This document shows, in pieces, positions 34,550-45,424 of a DNA stretch of 64,000 bases. The DNA is taken from the NCBI GenBank assembly GCA_031308135.1, contig JAHLJT010002630.1, positions 102,466,526 through 102,530,525 of the forward strand. Reading direction: 5' to 3'. Made by a program: the position numbers and the translations under genes. Below the pieces are notes generated by a model that saw only the letters and a list, made by a program, of their open reading frames with translations, was not told the origin of the DNA and searched no databases. Every line of letters starts with the position of its first letter. Position 1 is the stretch's first letter. This DNA is from Acheta domesticus (Eukaryota > Arthropoda > Insecta > Orthoptera > Gryllidae).

Positions 34550-35215
34550 AATGCATGTTGTTATGAAATACGAGTTGCTGAGTAGCGCGTATTGCAGTGT
34601 AACGCATATTGCAGGCTAACACGTATTGCACTGCAACATGTAACGTGTGTTGCAGCGTATTACGTGTTGCATAATAACTTCTGATGTGGCGTCCCACTGC
34701 AATGCAACGTGTATTGCAGCGTATCACGCGCTGCATCGAAACGTGTCTTGAGGTGTTAGGTGAAGTGTAAAGTCTGTTGCAGCGTAACACGTGTTTCAGT
34801 GTATCACCTGTAACAGCGTAAGGTATGTTGCGTTACAGTGTAACATTTGTTGAAACGCGAACCGTGTTGTACGGTGACGTATATTAGAGTGTTTTCCCAC
34901 CTCAAACGTTAAGCACTATCGATCTTCTTCTCATGCGTAGTTCATGTTTCGCATCACTTTAGTGCATGTGCTCAAGCGCGGAAGATCCATAGTGCTTAAC
35001 GATGGAAGTGTCAAAAACTCTCTATTGCAATATAACGCATGTTGTAATACAGAGCGTAACTTGTAGTGCAACGTAACATGTGCTGCAACGTAACAATATA
35101 GCGTAACATGTGGTGCAACGTAACACATGTTAGAGCGTAACATGTGTTGCAGCATAACTTGTTGCAGCTTACCACATGTTGCTGTGTAATGTGCTGTGTG
35201 TGGATCCTGTGCTGC
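34550..35215. repeat. Degenerate tandem repeat (GTAACACGTGTTGCA-type)
   Basis: Two clusters (34560-34890 and 35020-35200) of an imperfect 15-24 bp unit built on CGTAACACGTGTTGCAG or its half palindrome. Many units are self-complementary (CACGTG centre; TGCAACACGT with ACGTGTTGCA). The middle 35 bp near 34900-35000 holds a short inverted repeat around AGCACTATCGATC/GATCCATAGTGCT. Confidence 0.7.
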
Positions 35216-36305
35216 GGATTGCATACGCATCTGAACTCTTTCCTTATCACGTGCGAATTTTTATTCATTTTAAATGTATTTTGTGCAAAGTCCCTTAACA
35301 TTTTATAATTTATAATTGTTTAGATTGTAAAATGTTGTAGAATTTTTAAAAAAACGTTTTATCTCAAATAAGCAAAGTTGCGTGGTAACTAAATATCAGG
35401 AGAGCTGGTGAATATGGTTAATTAGCAGCCTTGAATTCGCTGAGGAGAAAGACGTCATAATACAAAAAAGTAGATAAGTCTTGAGAAAAACTATTTTGTG
35501 CTTTGAGAACTGTTTTGATGCCGAGTGTTTGTATCAACATCTTGAATTAGAAAGTTACGAAATAAGTTAAAAAACTATGGATACCGACCTCCAGTAGAAT
35601 AGTTCGTATATACATATTGATCTTGTTGATTGAAAAATTGTGTTTAGTAAATTATTGAAGAACGTGGACCGTTGGACTATTCATTTGACTTCCAGACGCA
35701 CATTTCTTTGGTTATTGGAGAACAATTGTGTCATATGTGATTGTATGTCCTTTAAAACGTGCTTGAAAGTACCGACCTAACCACACGTATGACAAACACA
35801 ATAATGTCTTATCATTTGCCCTAATGAACTCCAAATCATATTTTATTAGGTGAAAGGCAAAAACTAGGAGCCTCTTTAATCAACTTCCAAACGAAAAGGT
35901 GAGCGTAAAGAGGTAAGTCTCCTCATTTGCCTCCGCTCAGAAATGTTTCTGATACTCATAATATGTTTAACCCTCGAAGATACGCATTAGAGTTTCATGT
36001 TCCCCATTCCACGGTTCCCCACCCACTCTGTTTCCTTCCGCTGGATATCGACGGAGTTCGGATCGCGGTGGATGAATATTCCGAGGATTATTTGAATATG
36101 AAAAGGGTAAATTAATTATTCCGGTGGCGGGGTGGGGGCCGCCGGAGGCTATGCATATAACCTCACCTTTGTTTTCAGCAGCTCCGCCCGTGCGTAACGT
36201 CAAACGGGAAATTCCTCCCTGATGTCACAGGCAGGTGGGGCACGGATATGTAGGAATATAAACCAATGTCCGCCAAAATCCATCCTTGTTTTAGCAGCAT
36301 GCGCT
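35216..36305. other. Mostly AT-rich, with a small GC-rich block at 36120-36245
   Basis: No exon is supported. The GC block (CGGGGTGGGGGCCGCCGG, then ATGCATATAACC) could be a small regulatory island. Confidence 0.3.
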
Positions 36306-36311
36306 AACTTT

Positions 36312-36748
36312 AGAAGAGGAAGAAAGAAAGAAAGAAAGAAAAGAAAGGAAGAAATGAAGGAAGGAAGAAAGTATTAAAAAAGAAAGTAAAATAGGAAAGA
36401 AAAAGGAAGTAAGACTGAAGCAAGAAGGAACGAAGAAAGAAGAATGAAGAAAGGAAGAAGGAAAGAAAAAGAAAGAATAAGAAAGAAGGAAAGAAGAATA
36501 AGAAAGAAGGAAGGAAGAAGAAAGTAAAAAGAAAGTAAGAAGAAGGGAAGAAGAAAGGAAGAAAGAAGCAAGAAAGAAGGAAGATGGAAGGATGAAGAAA
36601 GAAGGAAGAAGAAAGGATGAAGAAAGGAAGAAAGGAAAGGAAGAAAAAAGAAGAAGAAAGGAAGGGGAAAGAAAAGGAAGAAGAAAGCATGAAGCAAGGA
36701 AGGAAGAGTAAGGGACGAAGAAGGAAGGAAGAAGAAAGGACTAAACCC
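36312..36748. repeat. Polypurine array (GAAAGAAGGA-type), copy 1
   Basis: About 435 bp almost entirely A and G on the plus strand, in imperfect AAGAAAGGAAG units, followed by GGACTAAAC and CCCAATAATTTC. A related right flank follows the second array at 37205-37445. Long purine runs with mirror symmetry can form triplex DNA. Confidence 0.85.
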
Positions 36749-37204
36749 TTCAGTATTGACGTACACCCAATAATTTCTTTGTTTTATGAAAGAGGCAGAG
36801 TTCCTATTCTCACACTACGGTACCAAAGCAACATAGGAAATTATTTTCGGTCAATATAGAAAAAAATGATGGAAAATGTTGCTCATAATTTTAGCAAATA
36901 CGAAGCTAAACTCCCTAATTCGGGGAAGAGGGGAAGTGAGGTTCCTTTTTCAATATATCTGACCTGTCTCCTATCTCATCTACCTCCCATCCAATATTAT
37001 CTCCCATCAAATCTATTTCTTATCGAACTTGACGATTTATTATCCAACATATTTCATACAAAAAGCAATTCCAAGCCTTATTGCCTCTATGTAATAATAT
37101 GAAGGCGTATGTCTAGTGTAGTGTGATGATCACTACCGATCGGGAAAATCTGTCAGTCGTTCTCGCCGGGACTTTTCTTGCCTCTGTGTCGTTACCTCAC
37201 CTGA

Positions 37205-37445
37205 AGCTGGAAGAAGAAAGGAAAACAGGAAGAAGAAAGAAGAAAGGACGAAAGAAGAAAAAAGGAAGAAGAAAGCAAGGGAGTAAGAAGGAAGGAAGAA
37301 GGGAGGAAGAAGAAAGAACTAAAAATGACGAAGAAAGAACGAAGAAAGAATAAAGAAAGAACAAAGAAAGAACGAAGAAAGGACGAAGAAAGATTGAAGA
37401 AAGGAAGAAGAAAGGAAGAAGGTAGGGTGAAGAAAGGAAGGAGAC
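37205..37445. repeat. Polypurine array, copy 2
   Basis: Same purine units as the array at 36312. Its right flank GAGACTAAAACTGTTAAGTA, then ACCCAATAGTT, matches the flank of copy 1, so both arrays probably sit inside copies of one interspersed element. Confidence 0.8.
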
Positions 37446-37564
37446 TAAAACTGTTAAGTATAAACCCAATAGTTCGTAACGACTGACCCCTCTGTCAGTA
37501 TACCAGCGGAGACGGGAACAGAGCATCAATGTATGTCACTATAGTGTATGTATGTCACCGAGAA

Positions 37565-37925
37565 GTCCTCGAGTTCAAGACCTGGCAGTGGCAGGATTTT
37601 CCACACTAACTACATAGCTAAGTCGAATTCATCCGCTGTCTGGAGGAGAATTCTAACGATCGGCTGCTCTGATCGGTACTTTCCCGTGCTTTCTCTCGAT
37701 CAATACCAGGCAAATACCGGAGCAGTGTCCAAGCCCAAGCGAACGGGTCACGGACCACGTGCGATCTTTCCTTCCTCTTCTCAGTCATATCCTTACCGTT
37801 TATTTGCACACAGACACACGAACTACTCTATCACACATGTCAGGAGGCTAGTAGGAGCTTGTCCCGCCTGAGGCAGTTCTGAGTTGGGGGATTACACCCG
37901 GACGTGGAAAACCACGGAAACCGAC
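37565..37925 (+). mobile_element. SINE-1 copy, partial
   Basis: Begins at the B-box side of the head (GAGTTCAAGACC), then GGCAGGATTTTCCACACTAA, the ATTCTAACGATCGGCTGCTC block and the CA-rich centre. It decays after CTTGTCCCGCCTGAGGC. Confidence 0.8.
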
Positions 37926-38439
37926 GTGTAGGTAACTTGTATTTTTGCTTCAAGAATTTGAGCCTGTATCTATTTTTCTTAACCCGGGATTGCCCGCAAT
38001 AGGTAGACTCACCCCAGTGCCCGCAACGTTATCTTTCAGATATAGCTCACACTTTTCGTGAATGGGAATGATCTGAAGCTCTATTAACTGAAATACGTAT
38101 TTTATTTCGTCTGTACATGTCTCTCAATGCAATTGTTAATTACTCGTACGCTTGTCTTAGACACGCCTGAAAATAATATCATGACGCTTACGCCAGGAGC
38201 TCACAATGCACTGGCGCCATTGCACCCAACGTGGGAGACAGATATCGCGCAGCGCAGCGATCAAGTTTCAACATGCTCAAGGGAAATGATTCATCGAAAG
38301 GATGAAGGTAGAAGGCCAGGCGTTCACAGAAAAGTACAATGAAGGAATACATGAAATATCAGACGCCTAATGCATCGCAATAATTCACGAACACAAAATT
38401 GCCCTGCAACGGATCTCACAGATCTATTGCGATCACTCC

Positions 38440-38535
38440 CGAGTTAAAGACCTCGCGGATAGCTCACGGCCAGCCCGCTGGTTTTCCCATGATGTGTCCC
38501 CGGATTCGAGATCCGGGCGGGCAATTATAGTGTAC
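38440..38535 (+). mobile_element. tRNA-like head of a third SINE (SINE-3), tentative
   Basis: GATAGCTCACGGCCAGCCCG resembles an A-box region and CGGATTCGAGATCC a B-box about 40 bp on. That spacing fits a tRNA or tRNA-derived SINE. It does not fold into a clean mature tRNA in my reading, so a SINE head or tRNA pseudogene is more likely than a working gene. Confidence 0.35.
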
Positions 38536-39645
38536 GTTTTCTTGCAATGTCTCAGTAAATGCTGCTGTGTAACGAGAAGGAAACTCACTTTTCAGATTGA
38601 GAAGATAGGAATACGACGTGGGGTGTCTACGTGCTTACCATTCGTACCCTGCAACCCATGGAGACAAGATCTGGGTCACCGCTGATAGGCCCCGACTTCG
38701 TCAGAGCTTGTTGCGCCGAAAGACGGACAAACTATTTTTCTTAGGAAAAATTTACTGTTGATGATAGTGGTAATTACCCCTGAAAAATTCGTTTTTCGGA
38801 AGAAGCTAAAACCTGTCTACTTGTTTTAAAAATATGTTATAACATTTTTGTTCATTAAATTCTCTTTGTATGTGGTTTTATTAGGCATAATTTTTGACAT
38901 CTTTATTTACGTCTGGAAGTAGTTTACCCCTAAAAGTAGATAGTCAAAAATACAATTAGATTTACAACGGGTTTCGTCAATCATGTCGTAAATGTTTTGA
39001 TAGTAAAGTTGGCAGTTTTCTACGAAAAACGATATCAACCATTTACGTGATCTTGAAGTGATTTCACCCGTTTAAAACGCTTGGTCGGAGGAAAGTAATT
39101 TTCAAACTCATTTATTCATCCTTCACAACAAATATGTTAAACATTCATCCGATTAACTTTTGGGGCATCTCGCGTATTTCCTTGTAAGAGGAGGAAGCTT
39201 GAATGTTCCCGCGTACGCCCTGAGGTGACGTCATCTAGGCAACCCACTTTACACCAATGTGTCTTGCCTCAGCACAGCAAGGCGAATTTCTGCTTCTTAT
39301 TCTAGGAAATCCTCTTTTCAGTATTTTATCTTCAATAATTTCGTGCCTTCTTTTTTTAATAAAAATATTGTTTAGCGTAGTTTTTAAACAAAGAAAGACA
39401 ATTTCTCACACTTACCACGAGATGATTTTCTCACAAAAACCTCGTATTTGTTTTAAACATTTGAGCGGGTAAAGTGAAAAACACAGAGCTCTATGGCAGA
39501 ACTGTTCTTTTCATTAAACATTATGAACAAGAAAAATTGAGCTATTTCATATTTTTTCAATTCCATGCGCTATGAATGGCCAAGAGAGAGTTAAGATTTT
39601 TTTGTAGAATAACTAGCAATCATTATTTGTGATGTCTACATCAAT
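38536..39645. other. No gene seen
   Basis: AT-rich with short frames only. Confidence 0.4.
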
Positions 39646-39647
39646 GG

Positions 39648-40060
39648 GGGTTGATTACTCTGATCAATGGTTTTTCGTGGTATCACCGATCAACACCAGA
39701 CGAATGACGGAGTAGTACCCTAACAAACGGGCCACGGACCGCGCGTGATCTTTCCTTCCTCTTCCTTGTCCTCTCCTCTTACACAGACACTTACACTAAC
39801 ATGCACTACACTACCACACATGTCTGGAGACCGTTCGGGAGCTTACAGCTTGTCCCGGCTGGGGCGGTGCCCCGCTGGTGGGAGATGCCTGGTTGAGGAA
39901 AACCTCTCTAGTCGACTGTAGGTCGACGCCAGATCTCGCCATCCAGCGGGGCAAGATCGCCGCCGCCGCCGCCGCTAGATGGAGGGAAACGTGCACCACA
40001 CTTACGGGACATAATCAGCTGACGCGCTCGGAATCACAAGTAATCAATCAAATAATGTTA
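39648..40060 (+). mobile_element. SINE-1 copy, 5'-truncated
   Basis: From TTGATTACTCTGATCAATGG through GGGCCACGGACCGCGCG, the CA-rich centre and GGCGGTGCCCCGCTGGTGGG to GGAATCACAAGTAATCAATC. A GCC triplet run has expanded at 39958-39975. Confidence 0.85.
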
Positions 40061-40369
40061 AGTTTAAAGCGATGAATAAAATATCGGTGAATTTTTTGTT
40101 GACTTTAATGTTAACACGTTAACCTAACTTTATAACATGTCACTTTGCTAAATAATTAAGCTACATGAAACTTTATCATGTTCATTATAAAATCATACTT
40201 CGCACAGTCGTAACGGGAGATTGTTCTAGTCTCAATATGCCAACGCTGAATAATGCCAGGCTCTACCAACTCAACCTAAAAGGCGCGTTTGCCCGAAAGA
40301 TTAGATTGATTAATTTTTTGATTGAATGATATGTCTTACCACGTCACGTGCTATAATTCATACGTAGTG

Positions 40370-40865
40370 AATGTTTCACTGGTGGAGGCAGCGATGTTTT
40401 CCTCCGCTGGATGAGGTATTGCCCCGGTATTAACCTGGTGTCGACTGCTATGGCCATTTAAAAACAACAAAAAAACTCCGGTCAGAGCAGTCGACCGACG
40501 AAATTCTCCTCCAGACAGCAGGAGTACTCGACGTATACTGCGATTTTTTTAACTGCGTCCCTCAAGGCCACTCAAATCCCATCTTCGCGATGGACTATGT
40601 CACGGCATTTCGCATCTTTCTCAGTCGTTCCGATAGATTTCGCACGATCGCGACCGTATAAAGCAATGCTTGCGATCATGGGACTTCTTCTACCGGCAAG
40701 ACAGAGAAAGACGTAAATGCCGTGACATATTCCATCGCGAAGATGGGATTTGAGTGGCCTTGAGGGACACAGAGAAATCGCAGTATAGTTATGTAGCTAG
40801 TGCTGAAAACAATCCTTTGACCGGCAACACTCGAACCCTGGTACCCCTAAGTTAAGCCACTGCAG
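40370..40865 (-). mobile_element. SINE-1 copy, deleted and interrupted by a MITE
   Basis: Minus orientation. TTCCTCCGCTGGATGAG, then an internal deletion to CCTGGTGTCGACTGC, then GTCAGAGCAGTCGACCG and GAAATTCTCCTCCAGACAGC. The MITE at 40536-40785 follows. The SINE resumes with TAGTTATGTAGCTAGTG and the head GGCAACACTCGAACCCTGG. Confidence 0.8.
40536..40785. mobile_element. Palindromic MITE inserted in SINE-1, TA target
   Basis: 250 bp, nearly perfect hairpin: TACTGCGATTTTTTTAACTG at the left, the inverted form ending AAATCGCAGTA at the right, TA on both sides (40534-40535, 40786-40787). Each arm is about 115 bp and includes GGCCACTCAAATCCCATCTT and CGCGATGGA. Because the flanking SINE is known, the insertion point and the TA duplication are directly visible. 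Confidence 0.92.
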
Positions 40866-40880
40866 AGTCAGTAGTAATAC

Positions 40881-41815
40881 TGAATTGAATTGAATTGAAT
40901 TGTTGTCTTATTTTACGTGTTGAGACTTAGGGCATGAAACTTGCTTTCCCGTCTGACCACGCAAATTTCGCTATGCTCCTTTCACCAACTAGCAGAGAAA
41001 AGAGGTATTATCTCGGGCGATGAAACAGGCTATTTGAATTTGGCTCAGAGGGTTGATTTATAGGTTCAGGGATTTTTTACATGCAGTAAATCTACTAACA
41101 TGGGACAGCCGGCTTCACTTCCCCTCCGACGCAAAGCATACGAAGGATTTTTTTCGCCCTTAAAAATTCACGGCTTCGATCGCTGATTGATTGATTCGTG
41201 TTTCCGGACGCGTCAACTACTTAGGTCATTATTCCCGTAAGTGTAGTGCGTCTTTTTCTCGGCAGTTACTATCTTTTTCCCCACTGGATGGTGAGATCTG
41301 GCGTCGACCTACCGTCGACTAGTGGGGTTTTCCCCTCAATCAGGTATCTCCCACCAGCGGGGCACCGCCCCAGCCGGGACAAGCTGTAAGCTCCCGACCG
41401 GTCTCCCGGCATGTGTGGTAGTGTAGTGCATGTTAGTGTAAGTGTAAGGATAGGACAAGGAAGAGGAAGAAAAGATCGCGCGCGGTCCGTGGCCCGTTTG
41501 TTAGGGTACTGCCCCGGCATTCGCCTGGTGTTGATCGGAGAAACCACAGAAAACTACCGATCAGAGCATCCGGCCGCTAGAATCCTCCTCCAGACAGCGA
41601 CTGAATTCGACCTAGCTGACAAGCTAGTGTCGAAAAATCCTGCCGCCGTCGGACTCGAACTTAGTACCTCCCGGTCAGAGGGACAGGAGTGACATCAGTT
41701 GATGCACTGAACCATCTCTCCCGGTCTTCGATCGCGTTTGAATCTGCGAACTTGGGTATAACAGTCCAATATGCTATCAGTTGTACCATCGACACCGCAT
41801 ACTGTTTCTGTGCTA
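40881..41815 (-). mobile_element. SINE-2 copy split by SINE-1
   Basis: Minus orientation: (TTGAA)n tail at 40881-40902, body to 41182, then the SINE-1 insertion, then the head at 41735-41815. On the minus strand the head reads GGTACAACTGATAGCATATT (A-box side) and ends at CGCAGATTCAAACGCGATCG (B-box side). This is the most complete SINE-2 in the window. Confidence 0.85.
41183..41725 (-). mobile_element. Full-length SINE-1 nested in SINE-2
   Basis: Flanked by a perfect 9-bp duplication CTTCGATCG (41174-41182, 41726-41734). Complete head (GACTCGAACTTAGTACCTCC side), body and (GATT)n tail. With 32166-32731 it defines the family ends. Confidence 0.93.
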
Positions 41816-42140
41816 AACGCAACCGGTCTGAGATCTTAGACTTCCCCTCACGCGAGATCTCGCGATGAATACAAGCCAGCGGACTCGCGCCCGCGTCTAT
41901 TCGTTACTATCTCGCTAAGGAGTAAAGAGAAACGCTGCGCAAAGAAAATGAGGAATTTTAGGCAGAATTACAGAGTTGTAGTAACGCTGAGGAAAAAGTG
42001 GATAAATCCAGTTGCTCAATTTAGAAAACAAATCCTCTAACATGTGGTGTAAGAAGAATCCATATTTTGTGGGTCCTTGATACCGATAAACTGAATGATG
42101 GTAAAACGTCGGTCTGTCGTCCGTCCATCCGTCCGTCCGT
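41816..42140. other. No gene seen
   Basis: Mixed sequence ending in a short (GTCC)n run at 42118-42140, just before the next MITE. Confidence 0.4.
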
Positions 42141-42141
42141 A

Positions 42142-42408
42142 TAGGCAAAACTTTGCATTATAGAAGCATAGAAACACTTTAGAAACTTATAAGTATTTTA
42201 TTATTTTGGAACGAGATCAGTATATTTGTTCAGAAAGAAAAATTAAGCGAGAAATAAAAAAACACCTAATTTACACAATTCGACTGTTTTTTTTATTTCT
42301 CGCTTAAAGTTTCTGTCTGAGCAAATATACTAATTTATTTTGTAAATAATAAACAATTTACATGTTTCTGGAGTGTTTCTATGCCTCCATAATCCACATT
42401 TTTGCCTA
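42142..42408. mobile_element. Palindromic MITE, second family
   Basis: Ends TAGGCAAAA and TTTTTGCCTA. Arms of about 120 bp include AGCATAGAAACACT with its inverted partner and AGTATATTTG, GAGAAATAAAAAAAC with theirs around the centre near 42272. Unrelated in sequence to the 40536 family. No coding capacity. Confidence 0.85.
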
Positions 42409-43110
42409 GAAATCATTTTCTCAAACCAACTTTTAAGTGCTCATTGCGGCTCAACCATTCGGAATATCCACGTAGTTTATTAGACAAAATATGCTTAGAA
42501 TTGTCTTAAGAGCTTATTTTCTATGTTTTGAAGTTTCTTCCCCGGACACCCTGTGTATATGGTTTTCTAAACACACAGTTTTTCGAGTATCAATGGTTAA
42601 TAACTGCGGCAGTTCCAGATTAAAATTAAGCTCTTCGATGTCATTTGAGGAATTAAAATAAATGTGACTCCTGACATATGGAAATTTGTTTCACCGTCCA
42701 ACATTTAAGTTGTAAAGTTATTCGACATCGATGAAATTCGTTTCCTATCCCCTTATTTTTTGTTTAGTGCGCTTCCAGTACTGTTTGAATATGTACGCTT
42801 AGGCATAGTTACGTTTGAGTTTCGTTCTTTCACATCGCATTGTTTGGTTGGATTTGGGTTACACTACCACAGTGTCAGCAATGGCGTGGAAACAGCTTAG
42901 CTAAAAGGAAATAGAAAATGTCTTGATGAATACGCTTCTATTGAAAATGAAAATGAATTAACAGACCGTGACACAGGTAATCTCTATGACTCTCGTGACG
43001 ACGCAAGATTTTCCGAATAACCTGGAAATTCTAATGGGGAAACTGTCTTCTTCTTCTTCTTCTCCTTTTATTATTAAGGTTAGCACCTGTTTTTCTTCAT
43101 ACTTCACCGT
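42409..43110. other. No gene seen
   Basis: AT-rich; no exon or repeat recognised. Confidence 0.4.
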
Positions 43111-43114
43111 CAGG

Positions 43115-43400
43115 ATGATTCAGGAGATGTGGAAATCCAACTTTCGATCCATCTTTTTTTCGGTCTGCCTGGATCGCGTTTTCCAGTGGGTTTTGAATCT
43201 CTCGCAATTTTGATTATTCTTTTGCAGTCTAACCTGGTAACGTGCTCATTCCATTCTCTTCTTCTCGTTCTTCTAAATTTTACTATGTCTATTATGTCAC
43301 ATTCATTTTTTATATATTCGTTTTTCAATCTATCCCATTTTGTTACACCCAATATTGATCTTAATGTTAACTCCGCCTGGGGTGGAGGCTTGGTGGATCG
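43115..43400 (-). pseudogene. Non-LTR retrotransposon C-terminal fragment
   Basis: The minus-strand frame contains LRSILGVTKWDRLKNEYIKN, then RRREWNEHVTRLDCKRIIKI, then KPTGKRDPGRPKKRWIESWI. The W-N/G-H-V-x-R-x-D then G-K-R-x-x-G-R-P-x-K-R-W signature is the well-known C-terminal tail downstream of the reverse transcriptase in many insect LINEs. The RT core is absent. The adjoining GCTGATGCCC TTGCCGGTCC block (about 43410-43440) looks like a separate repeat fragment. Confidence 0.75.
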
Positions 43401-44490
43401 AGTAGCCAAGCTGATGCCCTTGCCGGTCCCAAGCCCGGACAAAGGACGAGGGTTTGGGGGCCAGACTAGCAATCTACCCTCTGCAAAAAACACCACTGCT
43501 CGTATAACCATACATATCCTCGGATTTGGGGAAACTGAAGAAGAGAAAACTGATTCTGATGAAGAAGCTAATCACAAAGCATCAGAACTAATAGATAAGA
43601 GTGGTCGTTCGTGGTCCCTCCGTCCTCCTTGTCAGATGTACGGACACAATATCTTGCATACGTCGAGTGGACCGGCTCGTGCCATTATGGCAGTATCCCC
43701 CACAAATGCTTTCGAATAATTTGCAAACCTACTTAAATTTGCACAATTGTAATAGAATAAATGTTTTGTATGTTTTATGCTAATACAATAAGTTTCCACT
43801 ACATTTATTGATTGATTCAATCCAGAATCAACATTATACTGATGATAGCGCTCTCTCAATTGGGAAAACTTTTCTTTAAATGTCTGAAAAATGTATTTTT
43901 TATAAACGTCAATAAATGTCATTAAAGGATGATTTCCTATTGAGAAAACCATTAGTGATTAAATTCCAGAATAAGATTCTGAAAAAGAAACCCATAACTG
44001 TAATTTATAAGTCTGGGGTTTATCTGGCCCCATCTTTGTAATGGAGTAGGTAAATTCAGATTGCATCCGAGGGTTAAAGGTTAAACCAATAACCTCCCGG
44101 CTTACAAGGCTTGCAAAGCTACAAGGGTGTATTCAGGAATTAAATCTATCAATAAACACGAATGAGTCAACTGACGGGGAGGGTATAGTCTCCATTAACC
44201 GCACACGTGTTCAACAACAACAACAACAACAACTATAACTCATGGCACTGAAAGTTACACTCCCTTCTGGGGGTTGCACCGAGTTTCACCGAACTTATCT
44301 CCTTTCGCAGTTGGCTCACGTTTCTCTGACGCACCGTTTTTCTCTTGCTTTATCATCTCTACCGCATTTTTACCCCCTCCCTGTGTTGGCACGCGCGTGA
44401 CTGCGCATGGGCGTGTCACGCTCCTGTTGGCACGCTCGGCACGTGTGTGGGACCGTCCCCGGGTTGTTTATGACGCTCCACCAATCGTTG
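43401..44490. other. Repeat-like fragment, then no gene
   Basis: GGTGGAGGCTTGGTGGATCG, then GGTCCCAAGCCCGGAC and GAGGGTTTGGGGGCCAGACT at 43379-43470, looks like an interspersed repeat. An AAC microsatellite lies at 44212-44233. No exon is supported. Confidence 0.35.
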
Positions 44491-44494
44491 ATTA

Positions 44495-44736
44495 TACTGC
44501 GAGTTTTCTAACTCTGCCCCTCAAGGCCACTCAAATCCCATCTTCGCGATGGAATACGTCACGGTATTTCGCATCTTTCTCAGTCGTTCCGCTAGATTTC
44601 GTATGATCGCGACCGTAGCAAGCACTGCTTGCGATCATGCGACTTCTACCGGCGAGACCGAGAAAGACGAGAAATTCCGTGTGATATTCCATCGCGTAGA
44701 TGGGCCCTGAGGGGCAAAGTTAGAGAAGTCGCAGTG
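44495..44736. mobile_element. Palindromic MITE, same family as 40536
   Basis: 242 bp hairpin with ends TACTGCGAGTTTTCTAAC and AGAAGTCGCAGTG, flanked by TA (44493-44494, 44737-44738). Arms carry GCCACTCAAATCCCATCTTC (left) and the same core as the copies at 40536 and 60433. The right arm lacks the AAATCCCA segment. Confidence 0.88.
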
Positions 44737-44813
44737 TAGCGCGGATGTACAAATGCTTCTATTCGCGATACATCGCAAATGAGTCAATGGATGAACTGGA
44801 AGACTAGCCCGGC

Positions 44814-45188
44814 CAGTGTTGCCATATCGGCGGAATTCCCACTGTTTGCAGCGGATTTTCAACTCGTCCGGTGGAAAAAAAAATTAGTTTCGCGGACGGC
44901 GGAACAAACAGCGGAAATTAATAAAGACAGTGGAAAATAAGCGGAATTTCAAATCTGCGAAGTGAATGTGGTTAAAAAAAAGCATAGAAACAAAATGAAC
45001 ATGGAATTATTAAACGCGATATTGTCAATAGGTTTTGATCTAAAAAGAACAGGTAAATGCTGTCATAATTACTCGTTTCCACCTGAAGTTTTAAATCAGA
45101 ATACTCAAAAAGTCAAGTATGCGTCCAAGAAGACTAATAGTGATAATGCGAACGATGGTGAGTTATTAATAAAGGTTAACGAAAACTG
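44814..45188 (+). pseudogene. hAT-type relic with possible transposase C-terminal end
   Basis: CAGTGTTGCCATATCGGCGG at 44814 resembles a hAT terminus (compare CAGGGTTGCCAGATTGGGCG, the inverted right end of the element at 58655). Downstream an in-frame stretch reads MNMELLNAILSIGFDLKRTG, then KCCHNYSFPPEVLNQ and a stop at 45187. It resembles C-terminal tails downstream of hAT dimerisation regions (L-x-x-I/V-R/G-x-G/D-L-x-x-x-x-x-C-C-x-x-Y/F), but that likeness is from general memory. No second terminus was found. Confidence 0.35.
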
Positions 45189-45424
45189 AGAAGTTGTTTT
45201 GCACAGATGATATATATTTTTAAAATTTTTAAATACATGTTACTAGCAAGAATAAATAATATAATACTTATATAATAAATTATATAATACCTGAAATCAA
45301 ATATTTTGCAAATTCTCACCCAAGTAATGTGTTTTATATTATCTAGAGTTTGAATTGCAGGTTCAATGAAGACACTATCTTTCGCAATCATGTTTTTGTT
45401 TTAATAGAATAAAATAATACATTT
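45189..45424. other. AT-rich, nothing seen
   Basis: No feature identified. Confidence 0.4.

Noticed and set aside
36310..36766. Phe/Leu/Ser-rich membrane-like minus-strand frames
   Set aside because: They are translations of a polypurine tract, so hydrophobicity is due to TTC/CTT codons.
38440..38535. Functional tRNA gene
   Set aside because: Box-like motifs exist, but I could not build a proper acceptor stem or anticodon arm; a SINE head or tRNA relic fits better.
43379..43719. Forward frame over the GGTCCCAAGCCCGGAC block as a gene
   Set aside because: The block looks like an interspersed repeat fragment next to a LINE relic on the other strand. No domain found.
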